A stretch of DNA of 64,000 nt from Halomonas dongshanensis (lineage in GTDB: Bacteria > Pseudomonadota > Gammaproteobacteria > Pseudomonadales > Halomonadaceae), in the NCBI RefSeq assembly GCF_024790395.1, contig NZ_JAJISC010000010.1, positions 1 through 64,000 on the forward strand, in the 5' to 3' direction. The first letter of the stretch is position 1. Each line of letters starts with the position of its first letter. The translations under genes and the position numbers were made by a program. The notes beneath the pieces are model-generated. The model did not search any database. It was not told the origin of the DNA and was given only the letters and a program-made list of their open reading frames with translations. Below, piece by piece: positions 55,485 through 64,000 of the stretch.

Positions 55485-56816
55485 ATGAATGACAGCGTTT
55501 TGGAAATATCCTACGCCTTGGATACCTTTTACTTTCTCGTCTGTACGGCCTTCGTCATGTTCATGGCGTGTGGTTTTGCCATGCTGGAGTCGGGGCTGGT
55601 CAGATCGAAGAACACCGTCGAAATACTCACCAAGAACGCGCTGCTCTACTCGGTGGCGTGTATCGTCTACCTCATCATCGGTTACAACATCATGTATCCG
55701 GCGGCGCCGTTGAGCGGCTTTATTCCTGGTCTAGAGCTCTTCTTGGGTAGCGACAATACCCTGGCCGATATCGCCGCAGGCGAAGACGCGCCTTACTACT
55801 CGTCGATGGCAGATTTCATCTTCCAGGCCGTGTTTGCGGCAGCGACCATGTCGATCGTCTCCGGGGCCATCGCCGAGCGAATGAAGCTGTGGCCGTTTTT
55901 GCTCTTTGCCGTGTTCATGGTAGCGGTCATTTATCCGGTCAGCGGTTATTGGAAGTGGGGCGGGGGCTTTCTCGACGTGCTCGGTTTCCAGGATTTCGCC
56001 GGTTCAGTGGTGGTGCACATGGCGGGGGCATCAGCGGCGCTGGCGGCGGTACTGTTGGTGGGCGCGCGCAAGGGGCGCTATAGCGCCAACGGCCAGTCGC
56101 GAGCCATTCCCGGTGCCAATCTCCCCATCGCCATGCTGGGCATGTTCATTTTGTGGATGGGGTGGTTTGGCTTCAACGGCGGCTCGATGTTGAAAATCGC
56201 CAGCCTCGACGATGCCAACGCGGTAGCGCGTATTTTCGTCAATACCAACATGGCGGCAGCGGCAGGGATGGTGACGGCGGCTCTGCTGTATCGGCTCAAA
56301 TTCGGCAAGGTCGACATGACCATGGTCATCAATGGCGCACTGGCGGGACTGGTTTCGATCACTGCCGAGCCCTTGATGCCGACACCCGAGCTGGCCGTTC
56401 TCATTGGCGCTGTGGGTGGTGTCGTTGTTGTCTTCTCGGTATTGGCGCTCGACCGCGTGAAAATCGACGACCCCGTCGGGGCTATTTCCGTCCACGGCAG
56501 CGCTGGCATCTGGGGCATCGTGGCCGTCGTACTAAGCAACCCTGACGCTACTCTGGCAACGCAGCTCGTGGGCACCCTGGTCATCTTTGCCTGGATGTTC
56601 GGCGCCAGCTTCCTGGTGCTCTGGTGCATCAAAAAGAGTGTGGGCTTGCGTGTCAGCGAGGAAGAAGAGCTCGAAGGCATGGACCTTCACGAATGCGGTA
56701 TGTCGGCTTACCCCGAATTCGTTGCCTTCCAGGGCCAAGCAAGTGGCACACCTCACGCCACCCCCCGCGATGCCGTCGGTGACACCGTACCGCTCTCGAA
56801 ACCGGCGCTGCGTTGA
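55485..56816 (+). CDS. amtB: Ammonium transporter AmtB
   Basis: 443 residues, 11 membrane spans. Family motifs FAMLESGLVRSKN and the twin His in VVVHMAGASAAL and SVHGSAGIWG. Moves ammonium (and can accept methylamine analogues) into the cell. No GlnK gene is next to it, which is unusual, so its PII partner must be elsewhere. Sigma-54 promoter upstream. The C-terminal ~40 residues are a polar cytosolic tail. Confidence 0.93.
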   Translation: MNDSVLEISYALDTFYFLVCTAFVMFMACGFAMLESGLVRSKNTVEILTKNALLYSVACIVYLIIGYNIMYPAAPLSGFIPGLELFLGSDNTLADIAAGEDAPYYSSMADFIFQAVFAAATMSIVSGAIAERMKLWPFLLFAVFMVAVIYPVSGYWKWGGGFLDVLGFQDFAGSVVVHMAGASAALAAVLLVGARKGRYSANGQSRAIPGANLPIAMLGMFILWMGWFGFNGGSMLKIASLDDANAVARIFVNTNMAAAAGMVTAALLYRLKFGKVDMTMVINGALAGLVSITAEPLMPTPELAVLIGAVGGVVVVFSVLALDRVKIDDPVGAISVHGSAGIWGIVAVVLSNPDATLATQLVGTLVIFAWMFGASFLVLWCIKKSVGLRVSEEEELEGMDLHECGMSAYPEFVAFQGQASGTPHATPRDAVGDTVPLSKPALR

Positions 56817-56916
56817 TGCTAAGTACGATAGGCGGTCTGACACATGACATTACGCAAGCATTTCAAGGCTAACTATCGTACTCTTGAGACCCATTCCTAT
56901 TTTAAAGAGAGACAAC

Positions 56917-57273
56917 ATGGGTGTTACCTATCAGGAAAGCAATGCACGCATGAGCCAAGTGGCGATCCACAACGGCACCGTATACTTGGCCGGTCAGGTA
57001 CCTAGTGATGGTACTGCCGACATGGCAGGCCAGACCGAGCAGGTACTAGCGCGTATCGACCAGCTGCTGGCGCAGGCGGGTACGTCCAAGGAGCATCTGA
57101 TCGCGGCTCAGGTCTGGGTGACCGATATGGGCCAATTCGATCAGATGAATGCCGTATGGGATGCTTGGGTCGTGCCCGGTCGTCCGCCGGTACGCGCAGC
57201 GGTAGAAGCCAAGCTCGCTCGTCCCGAGTTCAAGGTCGAAATCATGGTAACGGCCGCGCTACCGCAGGTCTGA
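56917..57273 (+). CDS. RidA/YjgF-family protein
   Basis: 118 residues from ATG 56917. Segments HNGTVYLAGQVP, GQTEQVLARIDQLLAQAGTSKEHL and MNAVWDAWVVPGRPPVRAAVEAKL mark the RidA family. The Arg of the active-site region RPPVRAAVE is kept. Family knowledge: RidA deaminates reactive enamine/imine intermediates from PLP enzymes; this is a wider RidA subgroup and may handle an imine of N-methyl amino acid metabolism (inference). Confidence 0.85.
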   Translation: MGVTYQESNARMSQVAIHNGTVYLAGQVPSDGTADMAGQTEQVLARIDQLLAQAGTSKEHLIAAQVWVTDMGQFDQMNAVWDAWVVPGRPPVRAAVEAKLARPEFKVEIMVTAALPQV

Positions 57274-57301
57274 CCTTCATTGCGCTCGAGAACGTAACGA
57301 T

Positions 57302-57338
57302 ACACCGAATCCCAGCGTAGGCTGGGGTTCGGTGTTTT
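57302..57338. terminator. Terminator after the RidA gene
   Basis: ACACCGAATCCCAGC (57302-57316), loop GTAG, GCTGGGGTTCGGTGT (57321-57335) with one wobble, then TTT. It separates the convergent aminotransferase gene. Confidence 0.88.
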
Positions 57339-57362
57339 AGGGCCCGGTATTAAGCGTATTCG

Positions 57363-58472
57363 TCAGCGGGCGTTCTGAATAGCCTGTTCTAGTGCGTCCA
57401 AACGCCCAGGCGTCAGCGCCTCCTCTACAGCGGTGATGCGGATCACGTTGGCAAGCGCTGGATGCGCAAGCCGCGCGACCAGTACGCCTTCAGCCAAGAG
57501 CGCTTGATGTATCTCGGCGGCAAGCTCCGCGCTTGCCAAGCGAATGCCGACGAAATTGGTGGCACTTGGGAGCACGTCAGCGCCCAGGGCACGAAAGTGC
57601 GCGGTGAGACGCTCCCTGCGCGCTTTTACGTCGTGGATGTGCTGATTCACTTCCTCCATGTGGTCGAGCACCACTTCGGCGGCGGCCTGAGTAAAGGAAG
57701 ATACCGCGTAGTGAATACGCACTTTCATCATCATGGCGAGCACGGCGGCCTCGGCAATGGCGTAGCCTATGCGCAGCCCTGCCATGCCATGGGCTTTGGA
57801 GAGCGTGCGCAGGCGAATCACTCCCGGTAGCGCCCGAGCGGAAAACTCGCTTCCCGCATCGTCGCGAAAATCGCCGTAGGCCTCGTCGAGAAGCAACCAG
57901 CAGGTGTCAGGCAGCGTCTCACGCAGCGTCAGAATGGCGTCGTCATCGTGCAGGTGGCCGCTGGGGTTGTCCGGGTTGGCGAGATAGACGAGGCGGGCGC
58001 CCTCTCGATGCGCAGCCGCTGCCAGCGCTTCCAGATCCGGCGCGAGCACCCCCGGCGCTTCGCGGTAGGCAGGTTCGACAAGGCGGCAGCCCTGGCCTTG
58101 AGCGAAGTAACCGAAGGTTGGATAAGTGCCCGCGGTACACACAACGCTATCGCCGACACCGCAGGTCGTACGCAGAGCCAGAGCAATCAGGCTATCGGCA
58201 CCGGCATCCACCAGCATTTCGTCGAGGGCGATGCCCTGCTGCTGGCTTAACCGCTGGCGCACACCCAGCGCCTCGACATCCCCATAGCAGTAGGCATGCT
58301 CGGCCGCTGCATCGCCAAAGTGCGCGCGCAGGGCGCGATGCGGCATATCGAGCCCTTCGTTGGAGCCCAACCGATGCGGAATCTCGCGCCCCAGGCGCCG
58401 CTCCAGCGCCTTGATGCCGGGAAAAGGGTTGGCGGGGCCTTCATTGAGTAAATGAGCGGGATAGCGGGGCAT
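57363..58472 (-). CDS. PLP-dependent aminotransferase, HisC-like
   Basis: 369 residues of fold-type I aminotransferase. PLP Lys in RTLSKAHGMAGLRIGYA; LYLANPDNPSGH-like and LLLDEAYGDF give the cofactor Asp and Tyr. It resembles histidinol-phosphate aminotransferase (HisC), but no other his gene is near. Substrate not determinable. Convergent to ridA and divergent from the SMC gene (74 bp between starts). Confidence 0.88.
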   Translation of the reverse strand: MPRYPAHLLNEGPANPFPGIKALERRLGREIPHRLGSNEGLDMPHRALRAHFGDAAAEHAYCYGDVEALGVRQRLSQQQGIALDEMLVDAGADSLIALALRTTCGVGDSVVCTAGTYPTFGYFAQGQGCRLVEPAYREAPGVLAPDLEALAAAAHREGARLVYLANPDNPSGHLHDDDAILTLRETLPDTCWLLLDEAYGDFRDDAGSEFSARALPGVIRLRTLSKAHGMAGLRIGYAIAEAAVLAMMMKVRIHYAVSSFTQAAAEVVLDHMEEVNQHIHDVKARRERLTAHFRALGADVLPSATNFVGIRLASAELAAEIHQALLAEGVLVARLAHPALANVIRITAVEEALTPGRLDALEQAIQNAR

Positions 58473-58546
58473 GACGTCTCCTCGAACAATGCCTTAGACT
58501 GGCAGCATCATACTGTCAGTAAACATGCTTGACCAAGGGACACCCC

Positions 58547-61500
58547 ATGGCACACCTGCTACGCATCGTGATGATTCACGGCCACCTGGAGGGGGTGGTC
58601 GAGCTGAGTGTGGATGGCCACACCAACATCTGCGGTACCAACGCCTCGGGCAAGACCACGCTGCAGCGGCTGGTGCCGGTGTTTTACGGCGAACTGCCCA
58701 ACAAGGTGGTGCCGAAGACGCGGATGAAGTTCGATGCGTTCTATCTACCGCATCGCAACAGCTACCTTATCTACGAATACCGCCGCGAATCCGGCGCGCT
58801 GTGCCAGGCGGTGTTGACCCGCAAGGCAGAAGGCGGGGTGGAGTATCGCTTCGTCGCCGCGCCTTACGCCCCGGAGGACTACCTCATCGAAGGCGACAAA
58901 GGCGCGGTAGCGCTGGAGTACGCTCAGTGGGCCAACGGTTTGCGGCGGCGCAACGTTTCTATCTCCTCGAAGCTTTCGGCCACCTCCGAGTACCGCGCGG
59001 TCATCCAGAACGACTTCACCCCGACGCCAGGGTTGGCCATGCACGGCAACCGCAAGGAGGCGTTAAAGCTTCGCCAGCTCGCCGCCCAATATAGCCTGGT
59101 GGCGCCGGAGCACCGCATTCGGCATATCGAAAAGCTGGTCTCGGCGGTGCACGCCAAAGAGGGCAAGATGGACACCCTCAAGACCATGCTGGCGGCGATC
59201 TTCGAAGAGGATGGCGTGGAGCTGCCGGTGACCCGCATCCGCAGCGCCAAGGCGCGCGAGTGGATCAACCAGATGCGTCAGTCGATGCGCCTGGAGCCGC
59301 TGCAGCGCGCGCTATCCCGGCTCAACGAGATCGACGGCGAGCTTGCCCACCTCGATACCACGCTCTGGCAGCTAAGGCCTCAGCTCGACGCCGATGCCAG
59401 CCGCACCGAGCGCGCCCTGGCCGATATCGACGCCGAGCGCGCCGAGCGCCAGCGCACCTTCGACGACGAAAAAAACACCTACGAGCAGGCCCGCGACGCC
59501 CGTAACGAAGAGCTCAGCGCTCTGGAGAGCGAGCTCAAGCAGGCCCAGCGCGACTTGAGCGACTTGCAGCAGCAGTTCGAAGCCTATGAGGCTGCCGACA
59601 TGCCCGCGCTCTCGCGCGATCTCGATGCCTTGCCGCAAAAGCGCGAGCAGTTAGAGCAGTTGCAAGGCCATCTACGCACGCTGCAGGAGGCCGTGCAGGC
59701 AAGCCAGGCGCGCAAGGAGGAGCACCTGCGTGAGCTGGGCGACACCCTGGCTCGCCAGCGCGAAGAGGCCCAAGCGCTGATGGAGGCGTTGATGGAGGAG
59801 AAGGCCGCGCGCAAAGAGGCTCAGTGGGAGGCCCAGCGTGCCCTCGATGCTCGCCACCAGGCCGAGCGCGACGCCACCGAGGCAGGCTTTCAAGCCCAGT
59901 TGGCCGAAGGCGGCGAAGCGCTTGCCGAGCTCAAGGCAGCGCTAAGCCACGGTGGGCCAACGGCGGAGGAGAGCGAAGAAGCGGCGCTGGCCCAGGCGCG
60001 CCTCGATCAGGCCCAGAACGAGAGCCGCGCCGCCGCATTTCAGCTGGAGAGCCTGCGCCGCGAGCGCGACGCCTTGAAACACGAGCGCGACACCGCCGAT
60101 ACCGCCCACCGCGAGGCCAGACACGCCCTGCACGAGGCCCAGCGCCATAGCCAAGCGCTGCACCAGCAGCGCGACCCGGCCCAGGGCACGCTGCGCCACT
60201 TTCTGCGCTACCACGTACCGGGCTGGGAGCAGCGCCTGGGTAAGGTGATTGCCCCGGACTTGCTGGCGCGGCGCGACCTGGCTCCTGTCTTTGAGGAGCG
60301 AAAAGAAGAAGAGGGCGGCGCCAGCATCTACGGCGTCGCGCTCGATCTTAACGCCATCGCCCCGCCGGACTACGCCCAGGAAGAAGCCAGCCTGCTGGCC
60401 GCGATAGAAGCCGCCGCCGACGCAGTAGTCCGCGCCGAAGCGCTCGAGGCCAGCGCCGAGAAGCAGCTCAAGCGCCAGAGCGAGCGCCTGGCCGGGGCCG
60501 AGGAGGCCCTGAGCCAGGCGCAGCGTGGGCTCAAGCGAGCCGAAGAGGAGATTGACTACGCTCAGCAGGCCCGCCACCAGTGCCAGGAGCGCCATCGTGC
60601 CGCTCTTGATGCCCGCAAGCGCGAGCGCCAGGCGGCACTGGATGAACGCCAGGCGCTGCAGCAAGCGCTGCAAGACGAGCGCCAAGCCGCCCTGGATGCG
60701 CTCAGCGCCGCCTACCGCGCCGAAGCGCTCGAAGCCAAGGCCGATGCCGAAGGCCAGCTCGAAAGCCTGGATCGCCAGATCGATCAGTACCGCCAGCAGC
60801 AGGTAGCGCTCAAGGCGGAGTATCAGCGTCAGTGCGAAGAGCTCGAGCAGGCATTCGATCGCGAGCTCGCCGATCAGGGCGTCGACCCCGTCACCCTGCG
60901 CGACACCCGCGCGCGGCTGAGTGAGCTCGAGCGCCACATTCGCCAAACGGCAGCGCGTCAGGAGGAGCTCGATGACTACCGCCGCTTCATGCGCGTGAGC
61001 TGGGGGCAGCGCAAGCCCGAGCTGATCGAGCAGGAGAGCCGGGTGACCCGCCAGCGCGACGACGCCAAGCGCCAGCGCGATCAAGCGCAGCAGCGCTTCC
61101 AGGCCACCAAGGCGGAGCATCAGCGCCAGACGAACGCCCTCGACGCCCAGCGCCGGGAGCACGCCGAGCTCTTGAACGAGCTGACCCCGCTGTTGAAACA
61201 GCTGGAGGAGCTTGCGCTATCTGCCGATGCCACGCCGCAAAGCGCACCCACCGGCGACCCCGCCGAGCGCCTGGCCCGCACGCGCCAGGCCTTGGCCCAG
61301 CGCGCCCAGGAGCGCGACGCCCTGCGCAAGGGCTGCCAAGAGGTGGAAAGCCAACTGATCAAGGGCGCCAGCGCCAGCTTCGTCGAGGCGCTGGAGAGCG
61401 AGCGCGCACGCCTCGATGATCCAGACGAGCCCCGCGCGCTGCTGCCGATTCTCGCGGGTATGCTTACTCTCCTCGAAGACCAGCAGCAACAGCTGGTGCA

Positions 61501-62242
61501 GCAGGGCCGTAACCTGAGCGACGACCTGGACAAGTTCTTCACCGTATTCAGCGACCTCAACCGGCGCATCAGCGCCCAGAGCAAGCGCCTATCCGATGAA
61601 GTGGCCGACGATCTCACCCTCGATGGCATCACCAAGGCCGAGGTGCGCATCCAATCCACCATCGACGAGCTGGGTTTCTGGGAGCCGCTCAAGCTCTTCG
61701 CTCAGCGCTACCGTCAGTGGCGCGATTCCGGCCAGGCGCTGCCCAGCGACGACTACCTCAACGCCCTCAATGACGTGGTCGATCTACTGCGTCAGGATCA
61801 GTCCTACAGCTTCGAAAGCCTGCTGCGCCTGGAGCTTCACCTGAACGAAGGTGGCACCGATCTGGTCATCCGCAACGACCGCCAACTGCTCGAATCCTCC
61901 AGCCACGGCATGGCCTACCTGATTCTGTGCAAGTTCCTGCTCGCCTTCACACGGCTCTTGCGCGGGCGCGCCGCCATTGCCATCCACTGGCCCATCGACG
62001 AGATCGGCACGCTCGCCTATCACAACGTCGAGAAGCTGTTCGAGGCCTGCGACAGCAACCGCATCCACATCGTCGGCGCCTTCCCCAACCCCGAGTCGGA
62101 CGTGCTCATGCTGTTCCACAACCGCTATCTGATCGACCGCGACATCGAAGCACCCGGCACGCGACGACTGAAACGCATCGAACCACGCCTGAGCCGTCTG
62201 GCCGCGCGGCTCAAGGCGCAACGCGAGGAGGTGAACGCATGA
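58547..62242 (+). CDS. mksB: MksB/JetC-like SMC ATPase
   Basis: 1,231 residues from ATG 58547 (AAGGGA 6 nt upstream). Walker A GTNASGKTT near residues 30-38. Then a long coiled coil (about 300-1,060, with periodic E/R/Q/A-rich helix and a hinge-like break near 560-600), then the ABC signature SSHGMAYL and Walker B IHWPIDE in the last 100 residues. The head is of the MukB/MksB/Wadjet branch, not of the SMC/ScpAB branch. It probably extrudes or clamps DNA. Its stop overlaps the mksE start by 4 nt. Confidence 0.85.
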   Translation: MAHLLRIVMIHGHLEGVVELSVDGHTNICGTNASGKTTLQRLVPVFYGELPNKVVPKTRMKFDAFYLPHRNSYLIYEYRRESGALCQAVLTRKAEGGVEYRFVAAPYAPEDYLIEGDKGAVALEYAQWANGLRRRNVSISSKLSATSEYRAVIQNDFTPTPGLAMHGNRKEALKLRQLAAQYSLVAPEHRIRHIEKLVSAVHAKEGKMDTLKTMLAAIFEEDGVELPVTRIRSAKAREWINQMRQSMRLEPLQRALSRLNEIDGELAHLDTTLWQLRPQLDADASRTERALADIDAERAERQRTFDDEKNTYEQARDARNEELSALESELKQAQRDLSDLQQQFEAYEAADMPALSRDLDALPQKREQLEQLQGHLRTLQEAVQASQARKEEHLRELGDTLARQREEAQALMEALMEEKAARKEAQWEAQRALDARHQAERDATEAGFQAQLAEGGEALAELKAALSHGGPTAEESEEAALAQARLDQAQNESRAAAFQLESLRRERDALKHERDTADTAHREARHALHEAQRHSQALHQQRDPAQGTLRHFLRYHVPGWEQRLGKVIAPDLLARRDLAPVFEERKEEEGGASIYGVALDLNAIAPPDYAQEEASLLAAIEAAADAVVRAEALEASAEKQLKRQSERLAGAEEALSQAQRGLKRAEEEIDYAQQARHQCQERHRAALDARKRERQAALDERQALQQALQDERQAALDALSAAYRAEALEAKADAEGQLESLDRQIDQYRQQQVALKAEYQRQCEELEQAFDRELADQGVDPVTLRDTRARLSELERHIRQTAARQEELDDYRRFMRVSWGQRKPELIEQESRVTRQRDDAKRQRDQAQQRFQATKAEHQRQTNALDAQRREHAELLNELTPLLKQLEELALSADATPQSAPTGDPAERLARTRQALAQRAQERDALRKGCQEVESQLIKGASASFVEALESERARLDDPDEPRALLPILAGMLTLLEDQQQQLVQQGRNLSDDLDKFFTVFSDLNRRISAQSKRLSDEVADDLTLDGITKAEVRIQSTIDELGFWEPLKLFAQRYRQWRDSGQALPSDDYLNALNDVVDLLRQDQSYSFESLLRLELHLNEGGTDLVIRNDRQLLESSSHGMAYLILCKFLLAFTRLLRGRAAIAIHWPIDEIGTLAYHNVEKLFEACDSNRIHIVGAFPNPESDVLMLFHNRYLIDRDIEAPGTRRLKRIEPRLSRLAARLKAQREEVNA

Positions 62243-62895
62243 ACGATACCGAAAGCCCCCTTGACCAGAACATGCTGCTGCACGGCCCGCTGCTCGAACG
62301 CCTGCTGGCCGGCGAGTTCGTCTGCGCCGTGAGCGACGAAAGCGCTTTCCAGCGCTTGCAGGACGAGGCCCTGCGCGATGCCCTGGATACCTACCTGCGC
62401 CCGCTCAACCGGCGGCTGGCGAGCAACGCCGAGCAGAGCGTCTATTTTCTCGCCTGGCGCCAGTTGGACGACAGCGCCCGCGAGCAGCTCTCCCGCCAGC
62501 TCGGCGATGCCCTGAATAGCCTCTTACCGCTTTTGGAGTGGCTGCAACTGGTGCAGGAAGCCCTGGGGCGCGACAGCGTGCTGACCCCAGGCGATGTGCT
62601 CAAACCCGGCGAACTTCAGGCCAAGAGCGAGGACAACCCGAGCCTTCGCGAGCGCATCGAGCGCCTGGCCACGGATAGCTTCTTCGGCTCCCAGAGCGAT
62701 CAGCTCGACGCTCAGATCAAGCAGGTGTTCAAACGCCTCAAAGAACACGGCTATCTGCTTCAGCCCCACGGTGAGCGCCAGGTGTATCTGGCCACCGGTA
62801 AGGTCGACTATCTGCTCGATCTCGTCCGCTTCATCCGTGACGAAGAGCGCCTGCCGGTCACCGAAGAGAGCGACGCCCAGGAGACGCTGCTGTGA
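62239..62895 (+). CDS. mksE: MksE/JetB-like KITE subunit
   Basis: 218 residues from ATG 62239 with GAGGAGGTGAACGC. Predominantly winged-helix-like, acidic: FSDE/SDESAFQRLQDEALRDAL near the start and LKEHGYLLQPHGERQVYLATGKVDYLLDLVRF (in parts) in the C-terminal half. This is the pattern of MksE-type condensin accessory proteins. It bridges the SMC heads and the kleisin. Overlaps both neighbours. Confidence 0.78.
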   Translation: MNDTESPLDQNMLLHGPLLERLLAGEFVCAVSDESAFQRLQDEALRDALDTYLRPLNRRLASNAEQSVYFLAWRQLDDSAREQLSRQLGDALNSLLPLLEWLQLVQEALGRDSVLTPGDVLKPGELQAKSEDNPSLRERIERLATDSFFGSQSDQLDAQIKQVFKRLKEHGYLLQPHGERQVYLATGKVDYLLDLVRFIRDEERLPVTEESDAQETLL

Positions 62896-64000
62896 GCCAG
62901 GCCACCCCGCTCGAAAGCCGCCTGGTCACGACCGGCGTTGAACGGCTAGCGCTGCTGGGCCGCCACGCCGAGGCGTTGATGCAGGGCTACACCCAAGAAG
63001 AAGTGCCGCTTGCCGGGCTCAGCGCCACTGCGCTACGGCGGCTTTTGGCGGCGCGCATCGTCTGGCGGCCCGACGAGCAGGGCGGGGTCAAGCTCACGCC
63101 CAAGGTGCGCGAGCTGATCGCCGAGATGACCGCCGACGAAGCCCGCCGCCACGTCAACGCCGACGTGGCCGAAGCCTTGGAGCGCCTGCGCAGCTTGGTC
63201 GCCAGCTACCGCGAATCCAGCGCGCGCGGCGACTACTGGCAGCAGGAACAACAGCTTCTGCGCCTGCGCCAATCGGTAGACGACATGAACGGGCGCTTTT
63301 TCGATGCCATCGATAGCCTTTGGCAGCGCCTGAATAGCGATTTCGGCTTCGTCAGCAAGCTAAGCGACAAGGTGCGCGAGAACGGCCGCGCTCAGAAGCA
63401 GGTGGTGCGCCTGCTCGACGGCCTGGAACTGATCGATTTCGACGAGCTGATTCAGCTCGTCGGCCGCGATGGCACCCTGCGCAAGCTGCTGGTCAGCCAG
63501 CTTCAACAGCAGGTCAGCCAGCACTACACCAGCCTGCGCGAAGTGCAGCAGCGCTTGATCGAACTCATGGCGCGCTTTCGCAAGATGCAGGCGCGAAGCC
63601 GCCTGGTGGCGGGCATGGAGGCCTTTCTGCGCGAGCACCCGGGGTTTACTCCTGGCAACTACGCCCAGCGCAGCGATGTGCCCATTCTGTGCAATCGTGC
63701 CGCTCCTCTCGTGGCGGCCGGTTCCGTAGCGTTAGACCGCAGTCAGGACCTGCCGACGCTGAGCGCGCTGGTGAGCCAACTGCCCACGCCCAGCCGCCCG
63801 GCGCAGGTAGCCAGCGCCGCCGCGCCCGCCCAGCAGAGCGAAGACGCCGCCGTGGCCGCCCGCCAACAGGCGCTCAAGGAGGATGTCGAAGGCTTCTACC
63901 TCGCAGTGGTCGACCGCGATGAACCCGCGCCCCACAGCGCGCTGGATTACCTGGCCGAGCGTGCCCTCGGCTGGCCCGATGAGATCTGGCTGTTCCAGGT
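62892..64000 (+). CDS. mksF: MksF/JetA-like kleisin subunit, 3' end outside window
   Basis: The frame opens at GTG 62892, overlapping the mksE stop, and stays open to base 64000, so about 369 residues are seen. N-terminal winged helix, then helices with RESSARGDYWQQEQQLLRLRQSVDDMNGRFFDAIDSLW (in parts), and a Pro/Ala-rich linker around nt 63770-63850. The order SMC-KITE-kleisin is the reverse of mukFEB and jetABC. Whether a JetD-type nuclease follows cannot be seen. Confidence 0.72.
   Translation, partial: MSQATPLESRLVTTGVERLALLGRHAEALMQGYTQEEVPLAGLSATALRRLLAARIVWRPDEQGGVKLTPKVRELIAEMTADEARRHVNADVAEALERLRSLVASYRESSARGDYWQQEQQLLRLRQSVDDMNGRFFDAIDSLWQRLNSDFGFVSKLSDKVRENGRAQKQVVRLLDGLELIDFDELIQLVGRDGTLRKLLVSQLQQQVSQHYTSLREVQQRLIELMARFRKMQARSRLVAGMEAFLREHPGFTPGNYAQRSDVPILCNRAAPLVAAGSVALDRSQDLPTLSALVSQLPTPSRPAQVASAAAPAQQSEDAAVAARQQALKEDVEGFYLAVVDRDEPAPHSALDYLAERALGWPDEIWLFQ

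Overview
The window looks like a chromosomal piece of a halophilic gammaproteobacterium of the Halomonadaceae (Halomonas type). The reasons are the GC-rich coding style, the gammaproteobacterial gene order iscR-iscS-iscA-ndk-rlmN-pilW-rodZ-ispG-hisS-yfgM-bamB-der, the queA-tgt-yajC-secD-secF block, a BCCT betaine-type carrier, and marine/saline one-carbon and N-methyl catabolism. This placement is inference from gene content; no database comparison was possible.

Layout. (1) 1-6.9 kb: an AT-richer surface cluster holding the C-terminal part of a large trimeric autotransporter adhesin, a TpgA-like BamE/OmpA lipoprotein, two small proteins and a Sel1-SH3 protein. (2) 7-9.4 kb: an M48 protease lipoprotein, a DUF815 ATPase and a lipoprotein of unknown role. 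(3) 9.6-24.1 kb: a housekeeping block on the minus strand from trmJ-cysE-iscR down to der, with suhB on the plus strand at its edge. The isc operon lacks iscU, hscB, hscA and fdx, and the encoded SuhB has lost most catalytic residues. (4) 24.2-29.8 kb: queA-tgt-yajC-secD-secF, followed by tRNA-Leu(CAA). (5) 30-41.6 kb: a catabolic island whose gene families match the trigonelline (N-methylnicotinate) pathway tgnABCDE known from Acinetobacter baylyi. It holds a two-component flavin monooxygenase, two aldehyde dehydrogenases, an alpha/beta hydrolase, a BCCT carrier and a GntR regulator, plus a PcaC-like protein, an AA_synth-family protein and a ribBX gene for flavin supply. (6) 41.6-57.3 kb: the N-methylglutamate pathway for methylamine, on two divergent operons. 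purU-folD-mgdABCD-iclR runs leftwards and gmaS-mgsABC runs rightwards, followed by amtB and a RidA-family gene. (7) 57.4-64 kb: a HisC-like aminotransferase and a three-gene MksBEF/Wadjet-type SMC complex that runs off the right edge.

How the parts fit together. Trigonelline cleavage is known to give methylamine, formate and succinate semialdehyde. The second island would turn the methylamine into gamma-glutamylmethylamide (GmaS), then N-methylglutamate (MgsABC), then glutamate plus methylene-tetrahydrofolate (MgdABCD). FolD and PurU would carry the C1 unit on to formate, and a succinate-semialdehyde dehydrogenase would feed the carbon skeleton into the TCA cycle. The two islands together would therefore make one N-methylpyridinium betaine a source of both carbon and nitrogen.

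Regulation visible in the sequence supports the link. The motif TATTATGGYATRCCA lies at the AA_synth-tgn operon, at the BCCT-tgnB-tgnE operon, and in symmetric form between DUF1330 and ribBX. Its core TGGCATACCA also lies in front of gmaS. The purU/gmaS intergenic region carries two opposed sigma-54 (-24/-12) promoters and two NtrC-like boxes 30 bp apart, and amtB has its own sigma-54 promoter.
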